Positions 22,648-33,568 of a stretch of DNA of 64,000 nucleotides are shown here, piece by piece. The DNA comes from Engraulis encrasicolus (lineage: Eukaryota; Chordata; Actinopteri; Clupeiformes; Engraulidae), in NCBI RefSeq assembly GCF_034702125.1, contig NC_085861.1:50084295-50148294 (forward strand), in the 5' to 3' direction. The notes under the pieces are model-generated. The model was given only the letters and a program-made list of their open reading frames with translations. It had not been told where the DNA came from and ran no database searches. The translations under genes were made by a program, and so were the position numbers. Within the stretch, counting starts at the first letter, position 1. Each line of letters opens with the position of its first letter.

Positions 22648-23613
22648 TTAGATGAAGCCTGGGAAGAGGTGTTGGAGCAGGAGGAGCACCCCCACCACCA
22701 TGGCTGCACACAGGAACAGCACCAGCCACAGCGGGAACGACCCTGGAGGAGGAGGAGGAGGAGAAGGAGGAGCAGAAGGAGGAGAAGGGACGAGATGAGA
22801 GGCACATGTGAATAGGGGGACAGGGAAACACAACACTGCATTATATCACAGCAACATACAGTATGAGTACATAACAATATACAGATGACAACACAAAAGA
22901 GTGATCTAAGTATGAGATGTGTGCCTGTGCATGCATTTATTTACTAAAAAAAACCCACATTATTCTTTGCTGTATGTTGTGCATTTATTAATTTAAAAAA
23001 GACATTTTATTCTGTGTTGCATGTCTGAGTGCACAAGTCTATCTGTGTCAAGTCAGAAGTCTACGTATGTATGGTTTACCATTTCTCCTAGCACAGTTAG
23101 ATGTGTGGTGAGAATTGTAAAGACGGAGAGAAAGCAGCCTAATCTTACTTCTGTTTGGCACGGTGTGCATCTGACAGCGGCTGTCCACGGCCACGCTGAC
23201 CAAGGCCACTTCGTTGTCCCCCCGCAGCGCCTGGCTCTTGCCGGACTCAGGTAGGAACGCCAGGTCTGTCACCACGATCCCGTGGGACTCCTGCACGTAG
23301 TACAGCCTCTGGACCCATGACAAAAACACGCGCACAGCGAAGAGAGAAATGTTTGAGAAAAATGAGAAAAATGTTTTCGAAAAACAATTTAAAAAGCACA
23401 CTCATTTTAACGAACTTTATAATGTATCAGAAAATAGATAGTTTCTACAATCATCTCTTTAGAGAGAGATTTTTCATTATGTGAAAGCAAAAATCAAGTG
23501 TGTTGTTATCTTGTGGTTTGTTTTTGTTCTCCAGAGTGCCAAGACGTCATAGGAGTAAAGTAACAGTTTAGTATTGGTATTTGTTACATTATTGCAATTG
23601 TGACGTGCCACAT

Positions 23614-23695
<82 letters not shown>

Positions 23696-25280
23696 TGTGT
23701 GTTTACCTGCAGTGAGAAGGCAATGTGTATGGCTACTGATCCAGTGACCGTTCCAAGTCCGAGGAATGTGCCAGATTCACTGTGGCAGAAGACACACGTC
23801 ACAACAAAATCCAATCCACACACGGGCAAGAAATGACACGATTCAAAGAAAACATCTTGCACATACACACCCACAAGCATAAACACACGCGCGCCCACAC
23901 ACATACCACACCATAGCTGCCTTTAAAACTTGTCCCTCCAGAGATTTCCTCCAGCCTTGTGACGCGAGGCTCAAGTTCGATGACATCAGTACAGATAAGT
24001 TTTTTTCTTTTTTTATCTTGCGAAAACACAACTCCAGAAGATTTTCATCTCATTTGCGATCATGATATTGAATAGGGAAAACACAAAAGAGTTGCCCTGA
24101 GCTGCTTGACAGTATAGAGACATTGTTGTGTCCTCCACGGGAGAAGGGGCAAGAGCCAAGGAACAATGCCGGAGGAAACAAGCAGAGCAATGATTTAGAT
24201 GCCGTTTACACGCATGCGGATATTTTAAAATGCAGATACGTTTAATCTGTGTTTAAAAAGTGAGTTTTAAATGGAGATTTCTTTTTTAAAAGAAGCTGAA
24301 ACCGATGAGTTTTCAAAAATATCCATTTACAGTATATGTAAACACTGTCTTACAAGCTGTTTACACGTATATGGATCTTTTTGAAAACTCATTGGTTTTG
24401 GCCTTCTGTTGACATGTAAACAGCTTTAAAATCCGCATTAAAAAATCAGTCAGTAAAAGCATCCTATTTAGGAGGCTAAAATGCAGATTTTAGACATTTC
24501 AGAAGTTTGCATTTTTAGCCACATGTTGTGCTTACATCTAAACAGCATACATTTTTTTTTACCACGCACTGATGAAGGCTTGTTAGCCGAAACGCGTTTG
24601 CTTTTTGGACATGGTGGTAATATAAATAAATAATGAGACGCAGTTTGTGAGTGCGGATTTCTTCTTCCTTAAGTTGACGCTTTTTATCTCGCACCCAAAA
24701 GCTTTTCGTTTTTCCAAGAAGTTGAGCGCGTCCTCTGCCAATACATTTTTTTTTAAACATTCCGATATGTGTAAACAGCACCTTAGGTGCTGTTTCCACG
24801 TAGCTGGATATTTTTATATGTGGATATTTTTTTCTCCTGGTTGCATTGGTTTCACATTGGTTTTAGCCCTCCGTTTCCACGTAGCAGATATTAAAAATCC
24901 AGGTATAAAAAGCAGGAGAAAAAAATATCCTATTTAGGGGGTTGAAACACATTTGTTACAATGGAGGATTTATTTTTATCCACATGTTGCGTTTACACCT
25001 AAACAGGAGAAAAAAATACCCTGCTAAAAAAATATCCTGCACGTGGAAACAGCACCTTAGAAGCATAGGCCACTGATTGGCTGAGGAGTCTCACCTGACA
25101 TCAAGACAGGAGATGACCTCGTTGCCACAGGGCCGGGTGAGCAGGGGCAGGAAGGTGCGTCCGTCCCACTTGGACAGGTAGCAGGGCGGCGGCTTGCGCT
25201 CCCGTTTATGGGGGATCTGGACTGTAAACAAGCGCAGAGCGTCTTTCTGGTCTGGGACTTTACCAAACCTGAAGGAGAAA

Positions 25281-25357
<77 letters not shown>

Positions 25358-28300
25358 ACACATACACTTTTTTAATCCCATTTTCTGTTCCTTTCTCTAT
25401 TCGTCTGATTAAGAATATGTACTTACTTAACTAGTAATAAATAAACTATTACTATGCATATCATAATCAGATTCTGCCATTCAGGAGCATGACAAACACT
25501 ACCACTACCTTGTCCTAACCTAAGAGAAGAACATAACCATAATCTAGTCCAGAAGCATTACTTAGAGTAATTAAAATAAACATTATACTGTAGATCTCCT
25601 TCCTATCCCTTTATGCCAAGCCTGTATGGGTTAGTAGTAAACTGGGATGTTTTTGTAAAGAGCTGCAGTTTAACAATAGCTCTGAGCTAATGTACCCAAA
25701 ACCATACCAAAAGAAAACAAGTTAAAAACACTAACCCTACTTGGTATATGCACTTATTGTTCTGTATATTTCATGTGCACTTTGTATCTGCAAGTGTTGT
25801 ATGCTATGATAAGGTCCTCGACAGTAAGTCTCTTTGGAAAAAAAGTGTCTGCCAAATGTAATGTCCCAAAGCCACCCACCGGCAGGACTGGTAGCGGTAC
25901 ATCTTCTCTGTGATATGGGGCATGTTTTCATGCCAACACAGGCCCATGGACAGCTGGCCGTTGCTCCATACACTACAGCTGAAGTCCCGGCCGACACTCA
26001 CCAACTGCTGCATAAACAACAGGCAGGTACAAACAAACAACAGATGGTGTGTGAATGGAAACTCCTCTTTGGTGCTCTTTGATATTTAATAGGAAGGGAT
26101 CAACCTGAAACAATCTAAGAGGATGTGGTTTGGTTAAAAAAAATATGGGCAATGGGCATGCAATAATTAATTAACCCATTTAACCCTGATGCTGTGCATA
26201 CACTGCATTGACCTAGTCGCCTGGAGCAACATAGACGCTGCATTCAGGCTCTTGAGATAAGATTTTTAAAAATAAATATAAATATAAAATTGCCAATTTT
26301 ACATCAAGTTAAAGGATCAGTTCAGTCAATTTCAACATGCAGTTGTAATGCTCACACTACCCTGGACTTGACAGTACCTGAGGTTTTTTTTTTCTTCTTC
26401 AGCCTTTTCCGAGATCTTGGTCATTGTAATGGGGGCAGCGCTTTGTTTACATTTCAAAAAAACATTTTTATTTATTCCCAAAAACATCCGAAAGGTTATA
26501 CAACATCAGCAGACAACTAGCAAACAGCGGTACCTTTTCAGAAAGTATTTGGAGTAGGCCTATGTTAATTTTTTTAAAAAATGTAAACAAACGCTGCCCC
26601 CATTAGAATAGCTCATATCTCGGAAAGGGCTCAGCCGAAAAATGTGGCACCACTGGGTACTGACAAGTCAAGGGTTGCGTGAGCAATACGACAGCATATT
26701 GAAATTGACTGAACTGGTCCTTTAAGTCCCGTTCCAAACTTTAAAGGGACACTGTGTGAGATTTTTAGTTGTTTATTTCCAGAATTCATGTTGCCCATTC
26801 ACTAATGTTACCTTTTTCATGAATACTTACCACCACCATCAAATTCTAAGTATTCATTATGACTGCGAAAATGGCACTTTTCATACATGAAAAGGGGGAT
26901 CTTCTCCATGGTCCGACATTTTGAATTTCCAAAAATAACCATTTAGCTAAAAATTTTAGCTGCAAAAATTACTCTACTTGGACCATACTAGAAAATATTT
27001 GTTTATTGCTTAGTAAACTTTCATGTAAAGATCAAATTTGGCAATAGGCAGCCCAGTTTCAATGAGCAACATAGCCGCAGTACCTTTTTTGACCATTTCC
27101 TGCACAGTGTCCCTTTAACAAAATATTTAATTTGTTACCTTGTTGTCAGGACTGATGTCGACGTCCTCAATTTCACCTTCATGTGCTTTGAAATTATACA
27201 TCTCCTTAAGCTCAGGATACTGGGAAACGAAAAACAAAACATTGAATGTAAGAAAAATCCTGTCAAAGCCATCAACCTGCCAAGTCAAACATGTTCGTAG
27301 TAATAATAATGACTAAAGCAAAGAGGTTGGATAAATAAAAAGGATTCAAAACCCGCCCACCCAATGCAAAAGCCTGTGCTCAAGTTGGGTCTCCTAAGGG
27401 GGCGTTGTCCCCTCCTTCTTCTTCTATTTTTGAGTTGTTTGCACAAGGAGTGCGCTACCGCCATCTAAAGCGCTAAGGGAACTCCATTTATTCTCAACCT
27501 AAGGACTCCAAAGGTCTCCTAACCGAAGGTCTCCAAAAGGGGCGTTCACCCGACATAAAGTGGATACCGGAAAAGAACTAGAATGACGTATCTCTGTCTA
27601 TAAGATCTCTGACGATACTTTTGTACTAGAGCATTGCAGGGATTTAAATAAACAGAGGAACTCCATTTTGAATTGACATGTATTCAGTGCTCTTTCGTCT
27701 TTGACGGGGGGAGTTCCACACTGCTTGCAAAAGACTAGATTTTTTGGGAAAGAAGGCAATGTTTTTATCAAAGAACGTCTTGAGGCATCTTGAAAGACAC
27801 TGTCAGAATAAGAGAAAAAGGACCCACACTGGTGATTGGCTTGAAGACCTACTGTACTATCACAACGTTGCCTTATTTAATGAATGTCTTTTGCAAACAA
27901 AGGAAATCCTTCCTCCATTTCTCCCCAAATACATTTTTTTATCCTTTGGCGCCTATTCAATTTGCCCTTTGGTGTTCACACCCTCAAGTCAAGTCAAGTC
28001 GGCTTTATTGTCAATTTCTTTACATGCACAGGTCATACAAAGAATTGAAATTACGTTTCTTACTTTCCCATGCAGACAGAGACATACTTTAGGTGAACTG
28101 TATGTGTGCTGTCTATGTCTATACTGTCTATGTCTATACCTGTGTCTATACCTATGTCTATACCTAGAGTACCTACAGTGAGGAGAATAAGTATTTGATC
28201 CCTTGCTGATTTTGTTGGTTTGCCCACTAATAAAGATGTGATCAGTCTTTAATGTTAATGATAATATGTATTCTAATATGGAGAGACAGAATATCAAAAA

Positions 28301-31300
28301 GAAAATCCAGAAATTAACTCTAAAGAATATATAATAATTGATTTATATTTAATTGAGGGAAATAAGTATTTGATCCCCTGCCAACCATTAAGAGTTCTGA
28401 TCCTGCAGATCAAATGGCACTTCCAATCAACTTGTTCACTGAATTGAACACACCTGTTAATAGTAACCTGCACAAAAGACACATTGAATCTGCAGAATCA
28501 GTCCATAGAATCAGTCAATCAATCAAACTAAACTCGCCAACATGGGACAGACCAAAAAGCTGTCAAAGGATGTCAGGGACAAGATTTTAGAACTCAACAA
28601 GGCTGAAACGGGCTCCTGGATATTAAAGAGCAAACTGTTGGTGCATTTCTTCCTAATTTTAGGACATACAAAATGATCATCACTCATCAATGCTAGGCCT
28701 GTCTCTGGTTCCATACAAGATTTGACCTTGTGGGAATTTAATTAACAGAAAAAAAGGAGATAAAGCACCTTAAAACTGTATGGGAGGAGCTAGGAAATGA
28801 TCTCAAGGCAGCTGGGACCTCAATCACTAAGAAAACTATTGGAAACACTTGATACCACAACGGATTAAAATCCTGCAGTGCATGTATGGTACCCCGGCTT
28901 CAGAAGGAACCTGTTCAGGCTCACCTGAGGTTTGCCAATGAACATCAAACTGGATTAGGATATGATTGGGAGGTGCTGGAATCAGGTGACACCAAAATCA
29001 AACTGTTTGGCATTAACACAACTCAATGTGTTTGGAGGATGAGATATGCTGCCTATGATCCCAAGAACAACACCTTCTCCAACATCATAAATGAAAGTGG
29101 TAACATTATGTTTTGAGGTTGTTTGTCTGGCCAAGACACAGGACAACTTCACATCGTCAAGAAATGGATGGAGGGAGACATGTAAACGACATGCTGCATG
29201 CCAACCAGTGTTAATTTTGTCAGCTTTTTTTGATTTAGTCATAGTCTTAGTCACAATGACGAAAATCAATTTTAGTCTTAGTCATATTTTAGTCATTGCC
29301 TTCCCAATTTAGTCTTAGTCTTAGTCTAAATGACGAAAATCAATTTTAGTCTTAGTCAATTTTTAGTCATTTTAGTCATTTTAGTCGACACTGTCCATAA
29401 TAGAACTTCTCCACACACTGCTTCTCTTCTGAACATATATCATTGACTGTACAGAATAAACCCTCTCCGCGCACGGCTTCTCTTTATAACATATCATTGA
29501 CTGTACAGAATAAACCTTCTTCACACACTGGTTCTCTTTTTCTAAATTTTATTGAAAAACGGTGTTAATTTCGTCAGCTTTTTAAAATTTCGTCTTAGTC
29601 TTAGTCACAATGACGAAAATCAATTTTAGTCTTAGTCATATTTTAGTCATTGCCTTCCCAATTTAGTCTTAGCCTAAATGACGAAAATCAAAAAAGGGCA
29701 TTGACGAAATATTTTAGTCATAGTCATGGTTGACGAAATTAACACTGATGCCTACCTCTTTCCCACCACCACTAGACTGAAGGTGGGTCATGGATTGGCC
29801 TCCCAATATGATAATAATCCATAACATACAGCCCAACAAAGCTAAAGGAGTAGCTCAAGCAGAGCAGCACATTAAGGCCATGAAGTGGCCTAGACAGTTT
29901 CCAAACATTAACCCTATAATAATCCTGTGAAGGAACAGAAGCTCCCATTTGGCAAGCTTACAACAGCAATACAACTTAAGTCATTAGAGATGACAACTGC
30001 TGCAAAGAAAAGTGGACACAAATCCTTTCTAATATATCCACAAACGTTGTCATTAACTGAAAGAAACATCTGACCTCTGTATGAGAAAACAAGGGCTTTG
30101 CCACCAAGTATTTTGTCTTCTTTGACTAGGGGGCTCAAATACTTATTTTCCTCAATGGAATACAAATCAATTAAAATATATTCTTCAAAGTTATTTTCTG
30201 GATTTTCTTTTTGATATTCTGTCTCTCCATATTAGAATACATTTTATCATTAATATTATAGAATGATCATGTCTTTATTAGTGGGCAAACCGACAAAATC
30301 AGCAAGTGATCAAATACTTATTCTCCTCACTGTATATACAATACACATCCAGACATTTACAGTGCAAGACACCACATTGTGTTCCTCTCACCTCCCACAC
30401 TCGAAGGTATCCGTCGGTGCCTCCGGTGAGGAGCAGCTTGAGGTCGGGACTGAAGCGGACCACCTTCTGGAGCGGGTCCTGTGGGCTGGAGTCGGACAGC
30501 ACCGAGCCCACCTGCTCCACCGACAGCTGCACCGTCTCGTCCTTCATGTCCTTCTCCTTCTCCTTGGCCTTGTCGCCCCCGCCTGCCCCACTCTTGTCCC
30601 CCTTGCCACCTCCACGCCTCCTCGCGCCACCCTGATTCTCACTGGGGCCTAACAAGGAGCAAGGGAAATCAGGAGCCGATCACAAACTAGGAACCAAAAA
30701 CCCATCAGAAATCTGAACCTGACTTTGCTCTGATTTCATGACAGTGTTTGGTGTTACAGTATACCCTGAAATACTCAATGGAACTGCTTATACTGCACTA
30801 CGTACAGTACACAGGAAGCACGAAGTGATTGACGTTTCAGCGTACCTGCACCTTCCTCAGACTCTGGACTCTGAGGAAGGCGCAGGTGCGCCGAAACGTC
30901 TGTCACTTTGTGCACCAAAATAAAAAAGCTCTAAGTTGCTGAGTGCTCCAGTCATCCCTGGGTCTCGTCACTGTGAAGTAGCCCAGTTTGTCTCGATACT
31001 GCTGTCCTCGACTGTGAGCACCACCAAGGCTGAGGCGCAGACATTCCCTCTTCAAAACATACACATACTGTACACATACACAGTGCTGCGTCCCCTTACC
31101 GTCTTTGGCACCGCCAGCCTTGCGTCCGTCTTTGGGTGTGCGCAGCCTGAAGCGCATGATGCTGCAGTTGCCATCCTGTCCGGCAGCGATGACATCATCA
31201 GCCAGCGCCATGTTCATGGTGGCGCGGGTGTCTGTGTCGTGGGAGTGCAGCAGCGTGGCACTGTGCTTCCCACCCACCAGCTCCACACCCAGGAAGTGCT

Positions 31301-31974
31301 AGACATAAACAGACAAGCAAACAAGCAAAGCCATAAACAGGCAAATACATTCATATGGGGTCCAAATCAAACTAGTTCCTCCCTACCAATCTTGTAACCT
31401 TGTGATGCAAGGCTCGAGGTCAATGATCAAAGTTTTATTCACTACTTCTCAAGGCTCGAGGTCAATGATCAAAGTTTTATTCACTACTTCGCAAAAGCAC
31501 AGGAGGTCATAATCAGATTTGCAACCAGGATGTTGAATGGGGAAAAGCCCCCGAAAAGTTACTCTGTCAACGTTGGCATGCGTCGCTGCATGTTTTCTGC
31601 AAGGAGGTGGGCCGACAACAAGGTAAGAGGCTACAAGCAACAGGAAAGGATGGGAGGAACGAGTTTGATTTCTACTCATAAATATTGTCTTCAAATCTAT
31701 CAACTTCCTCCAGCCAAATCCTCCAGCCTCATGCCTTGCAGAGACTACAATTGTTACTAGTCGCGGCCAAGTTTTACCCATTCTTGGCCGGTTGGCAGGT
31801 GCCAGTGTCAAGCACTACATCCCTCACTAGTTTACTTACCACCCCATTCTTGACTCCGGTTTTGGATGCCCCACCACCACCGGCTGTGATAATGAATCCA
31901 GACTTGCGGTCCACCTTCACCGTGTACAGGGGGAAAGGGGCTCGGTACAAGTCAGGAACCCTCCTCTTGCCCAT
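22648..31974 (-). CDS. preb: Prolactin regulatory element-binding protein (Sec12, Sar1 GEF)
   Basis: Preb is the vertebrate Sec12: an ER membrane protein whose cytosolic WD40 propeller exchanges GDP for GTP on Sar1 and starts COPII coat assembly. Nine exons are seen: 31974-31840, 31298-31100, 30648-30392, 27219-27139, 26004-25880, 25268-25095, 23779-23707, 23308-23149 and 22742-22648. Phases agree and give 432 codons (human 417). Marks in order are [47 protein letters not shown], a Gly/Lys-rich linker, [89 protein letters not shown] and [11 protein letters not shown]-terminal membrane helix ([19 protein letters not shown]) precedes the end LFPGFI. Exon 5 has a tandem acceptor that can add one Gln. 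Introns hold many transposons. Identity is certain. Confidence 0.97.
23614..23700. repeat. (GT)n array abutting preb exon 7 donor
   Basis: On the preb strand the donor CAG/gtaaac runs directly into about 85 bases of CA repeat. The array starts a few bases past the splice site. Confidence 0.95.
24190..25063. mobile_element. Two abutting palindromic MITE-like elements (preb intron 6)
   Basis: The first runs from about GCCGTTTACACGCATGCGG to GTGTAAACAGCACCTTA (24,200-24,785). The second runs from AGGTGCTGTTTCCACGTAG to ACGTGGAAACAGCACCTTA (24,785-25,060). Both have inverted termini and AT-rich interiors rich in GGATATTTTT. The first contains GATGAAGGCTTGTTAGCCGA, an inverted motif common in fish repeats. 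Boundaries are approximate. Confidence 0.6.
25284..25367. repeat. (CA)n array next to preb exon 6 acceptor
   Basis: On the preb strand this is a (TG)n tract of about 80 bases followed by TTTTTTCTCCTTCAG, the exon 6 acceptor. It sits where the polypyrimidine region would begin. Confidence 0.95.
26309..26725. mobile_element. Palindromic TTAA-type MITE, copy 3 (preb intron 4)
   Basis: This is the best-preserved copy. It has TTAA, then AGGATCAGTTCAGTCAATTT at the left, and AAATTGACTGAACTGGTCCT then TTAA at the right. The arms of nearly 200 bp are complementary across most of the element. Confidence 0.85.
26741..27118. mobile_element. MITE family D, copy 2 (preb intron 4)
   Basis: Inverted ends AAAGGGACACTGTG and CACAGTGTCCCTTT are flanked by TTAA on both sides. 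The interior matches 20,914-21,276. It starts 15 bp after the previous element and ends 21 bp before exon 4. Confidence 0.8.
27985..28172 (-). repeat. 3' end of an L2-type LINE (same family as 42.3 kb)
   Basis: (AAGTC)n followed by GGCTTTATTGTCAATTTCTT and TACATGCACAGGTCATACAA is the reverse complement of the LINE terminus at 42,280-42,358, including the TGTCTATGTCTATAC tandem block. It is 5' truncated after about 190 bp and directly abuts the Tc1 element. Confidence 0.85.
28176..30332 (+). mobile_element. Tc1-type transposon with dead transposase (preb intron 3)
   Basis: Inverted termini of about 200 bp begin CAGTGAGGAGAATAAGTATT and end with the mirrored copy CTTATTCTCCTCACTG, flanked by the TA target dinucleotide. 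The interior contains transposase remnants: the N-terminal helix-turn-helix start [20 protein letters not shown] near 28,542, and [14 protein letters not shown] at about 29,000. The usual WSDE motif before KIELFG reads ESGD here, so the first catalytic Asp is lost, and frames are broken. Without the 542-bp insertion inside it the element is about 1.6 kb, normal for Tc1. Confidence 0.9.
29206..29747. mobile_element. hAT-type MITE nested in the Tc1 element
   Basis: It begins CAGTGTTAATTTTGTCAGC and ends TTGACGAAATTAACACTG, with flanks ATGCCAAC and ATGCCTAC (8 bp, one mismatch). The interior is built from TTAGTC and ATGACGAAAATCAATTTTAG repeats. It interrupts the transposase remnant between its middle and C-terminal parts. 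Confidence 0.85.
30828..30906. repeat. Short inverted repeat
   Basis: GACGTTTCAGCGTACCTGCA ... CCTCAGACTC pairs with GAGTCTGAGG-like ... TGCGCCGAAACGTC. It is a relative of the GCCGAAACG inverted motif at 24,590. It lies in preb intron 2. Confidence 0.6.
31384..31600. repeat. Intronic repeat shared between two preb introns
   Basis: CTTGTGATGCAAGGCTCGAGG ... CGCAAAAGCACAGGAGG ... GATGTTGAATGGGGAAAA parallels 23,950-24,090 (CTTGTGACGCGAGGCTCAAG ... TGCGAAAACACAACTCC ... GATATTGAATAGGGAAAA). In this copy a segment of about 43 bp (AAGGCTCGAGGTCAATGATC onward) is tandemly doubled. Confidence 0.6.
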
Positions 31975-32018
31975 GGTTGATGCCCTTGGTGATTTGATAT
32001 GTCAGGCCTCTTGTCTGC

Positions 32019-33290
32019 AGTCAGGTCAAAACATAGGAAAAATACAGAGAATAAGAGTGGCTAAAATGACCTGGGGATTGGCTTTGGCAGACTTTGTTCA
32101 ATTGTCTTAAGTCAAGTTAACTTATGGGCCAGCAGTTCTGCAGACCATGCCCACATAACAACATGCACACAGCTGAGTGCACCAACGACGACAATAATGC
32201 ACAAGCATCACACATAACTTAAAAGGAGAAATTACAGTCGCGCTACGGAGATAAATCACAGTGCACAGTCGCATAATGTATGCTGGACTCTTCAAGTGTA
32301 GGCTGCAATTTAGCTCTAGAAAGAAACTAAAGGCAACATTTGGCAGCTGTTCTGCCACGTGTTATACCTATAGTGCGAAAATGGACACATCTGCAAGCCA
32401 AGGACAATGATACGAAACTTATGTTGACTTGGGGCTAATGCAAAAAAATAAAATAAAGGATAGGAAATAATAGAGGATAGATGGATATATCACTGCTTGA
32501 ACTAGCCTACCACTGAAAGCAGATATAAGGTGGTGCACCATTATCCTCTTCTGCGACAGAGAATGTAGGCCTACGGCATATGCCAGGGTGGTCGAAAGAT
32601 GACAGGTCGTGATGGCTATTGTATCTCTTTATAGGTAAAGAGTGAACGCAGAACACAGTGCCCTACTCTTGTCGTTTCGGGATACACAGTGCACTAAAAA
32701 CGACACCAAACACGGAGACAGTTCTGGGGATTGTTGATGCACAAATAATTACGTTGCGTTGCCTTGTAGCATATGTCAAACAACTAAATTGGCAGCTCGT
32801 TCAGCTAATATTGACTAGCTAACTAGGCTATGTGAGTAGTTGGGCAATAACTAGCGAACTTTCTCTACTTTGTATACATTTACAATGCTTTATGACACTC
32901 GATGTGGACGACATACAGCTTGGAGACAAGCGAAGGCCATTGTCACAGAGAAACAACGCAGCGATGCTATTTGGATGGTTAGATAGAATGTATGGTCAAA
33001 AATTCTAGCTATCGATTGCTAACTTAGCATTGTTCACTCACAGCCCTCTCTGATGTTGACAACAAAATACCCAAAGGCATACAGCACTAGATTTTACCTT
33101 GAGGTGTCTATCCAACATCAATTCTGGTTATTAGAACTAATATGACAGCTTTATACATCCCACTGTAGAATCTGACACAGGTTCAGTAATGTTTAACATG
33201 AAGAGGATTGCAGAGAAAGCTAACTACTTCCTTTCTTACACGTCAGCAACGTCTTCGAAGCGCATACGTCATGACGGCAGAAGCCCTACG
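32019..33290 (-). promoter_or_regulatory. preb 5' UTR intron and promoter candidate
   Basis: On the preb strand a donor-like AAG/gtaaaatc lies at 33,098/33,097 and an acceptor-like ctgcag lies at about 32,019, 45 bp before the start codon. A noncoding first exon starting near 33,150-33,290 is therefore plausible. The sequence around 33,240-33,300 is CpG-richer (CGTCAGCAACGTCTTCGAAG, ACGTCATGACG) and contains a CRE-like TACGTCA. No coding signal is seen in between. Confidence 0.4.
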
Positions 33291-33340
33291 CTCCACGTAA
33301 CGCAGAAACGCACGCTTGAACAGATCAGGCCTGTATCAAC

Positions 33341-33537
33341 CAGTGGTGTAGTCTACTTTTTTATGGTTTGTATACTGTATATTTGAGCATTTTTGAAGGG
33401 GGTATACTGCATATATTTGTGCTATTCAAAACAATGGATGAACCAATTATAAGTGGGTATACTGAAATCCCTGAAATTCAGGCCCGTTTCTAGGATTTTG
33501 GGGGCCCTAGGCAAAGGGGTTGTTGGGGCCCTAGGGC

Positions 33538-33568
<31 letters not shown>

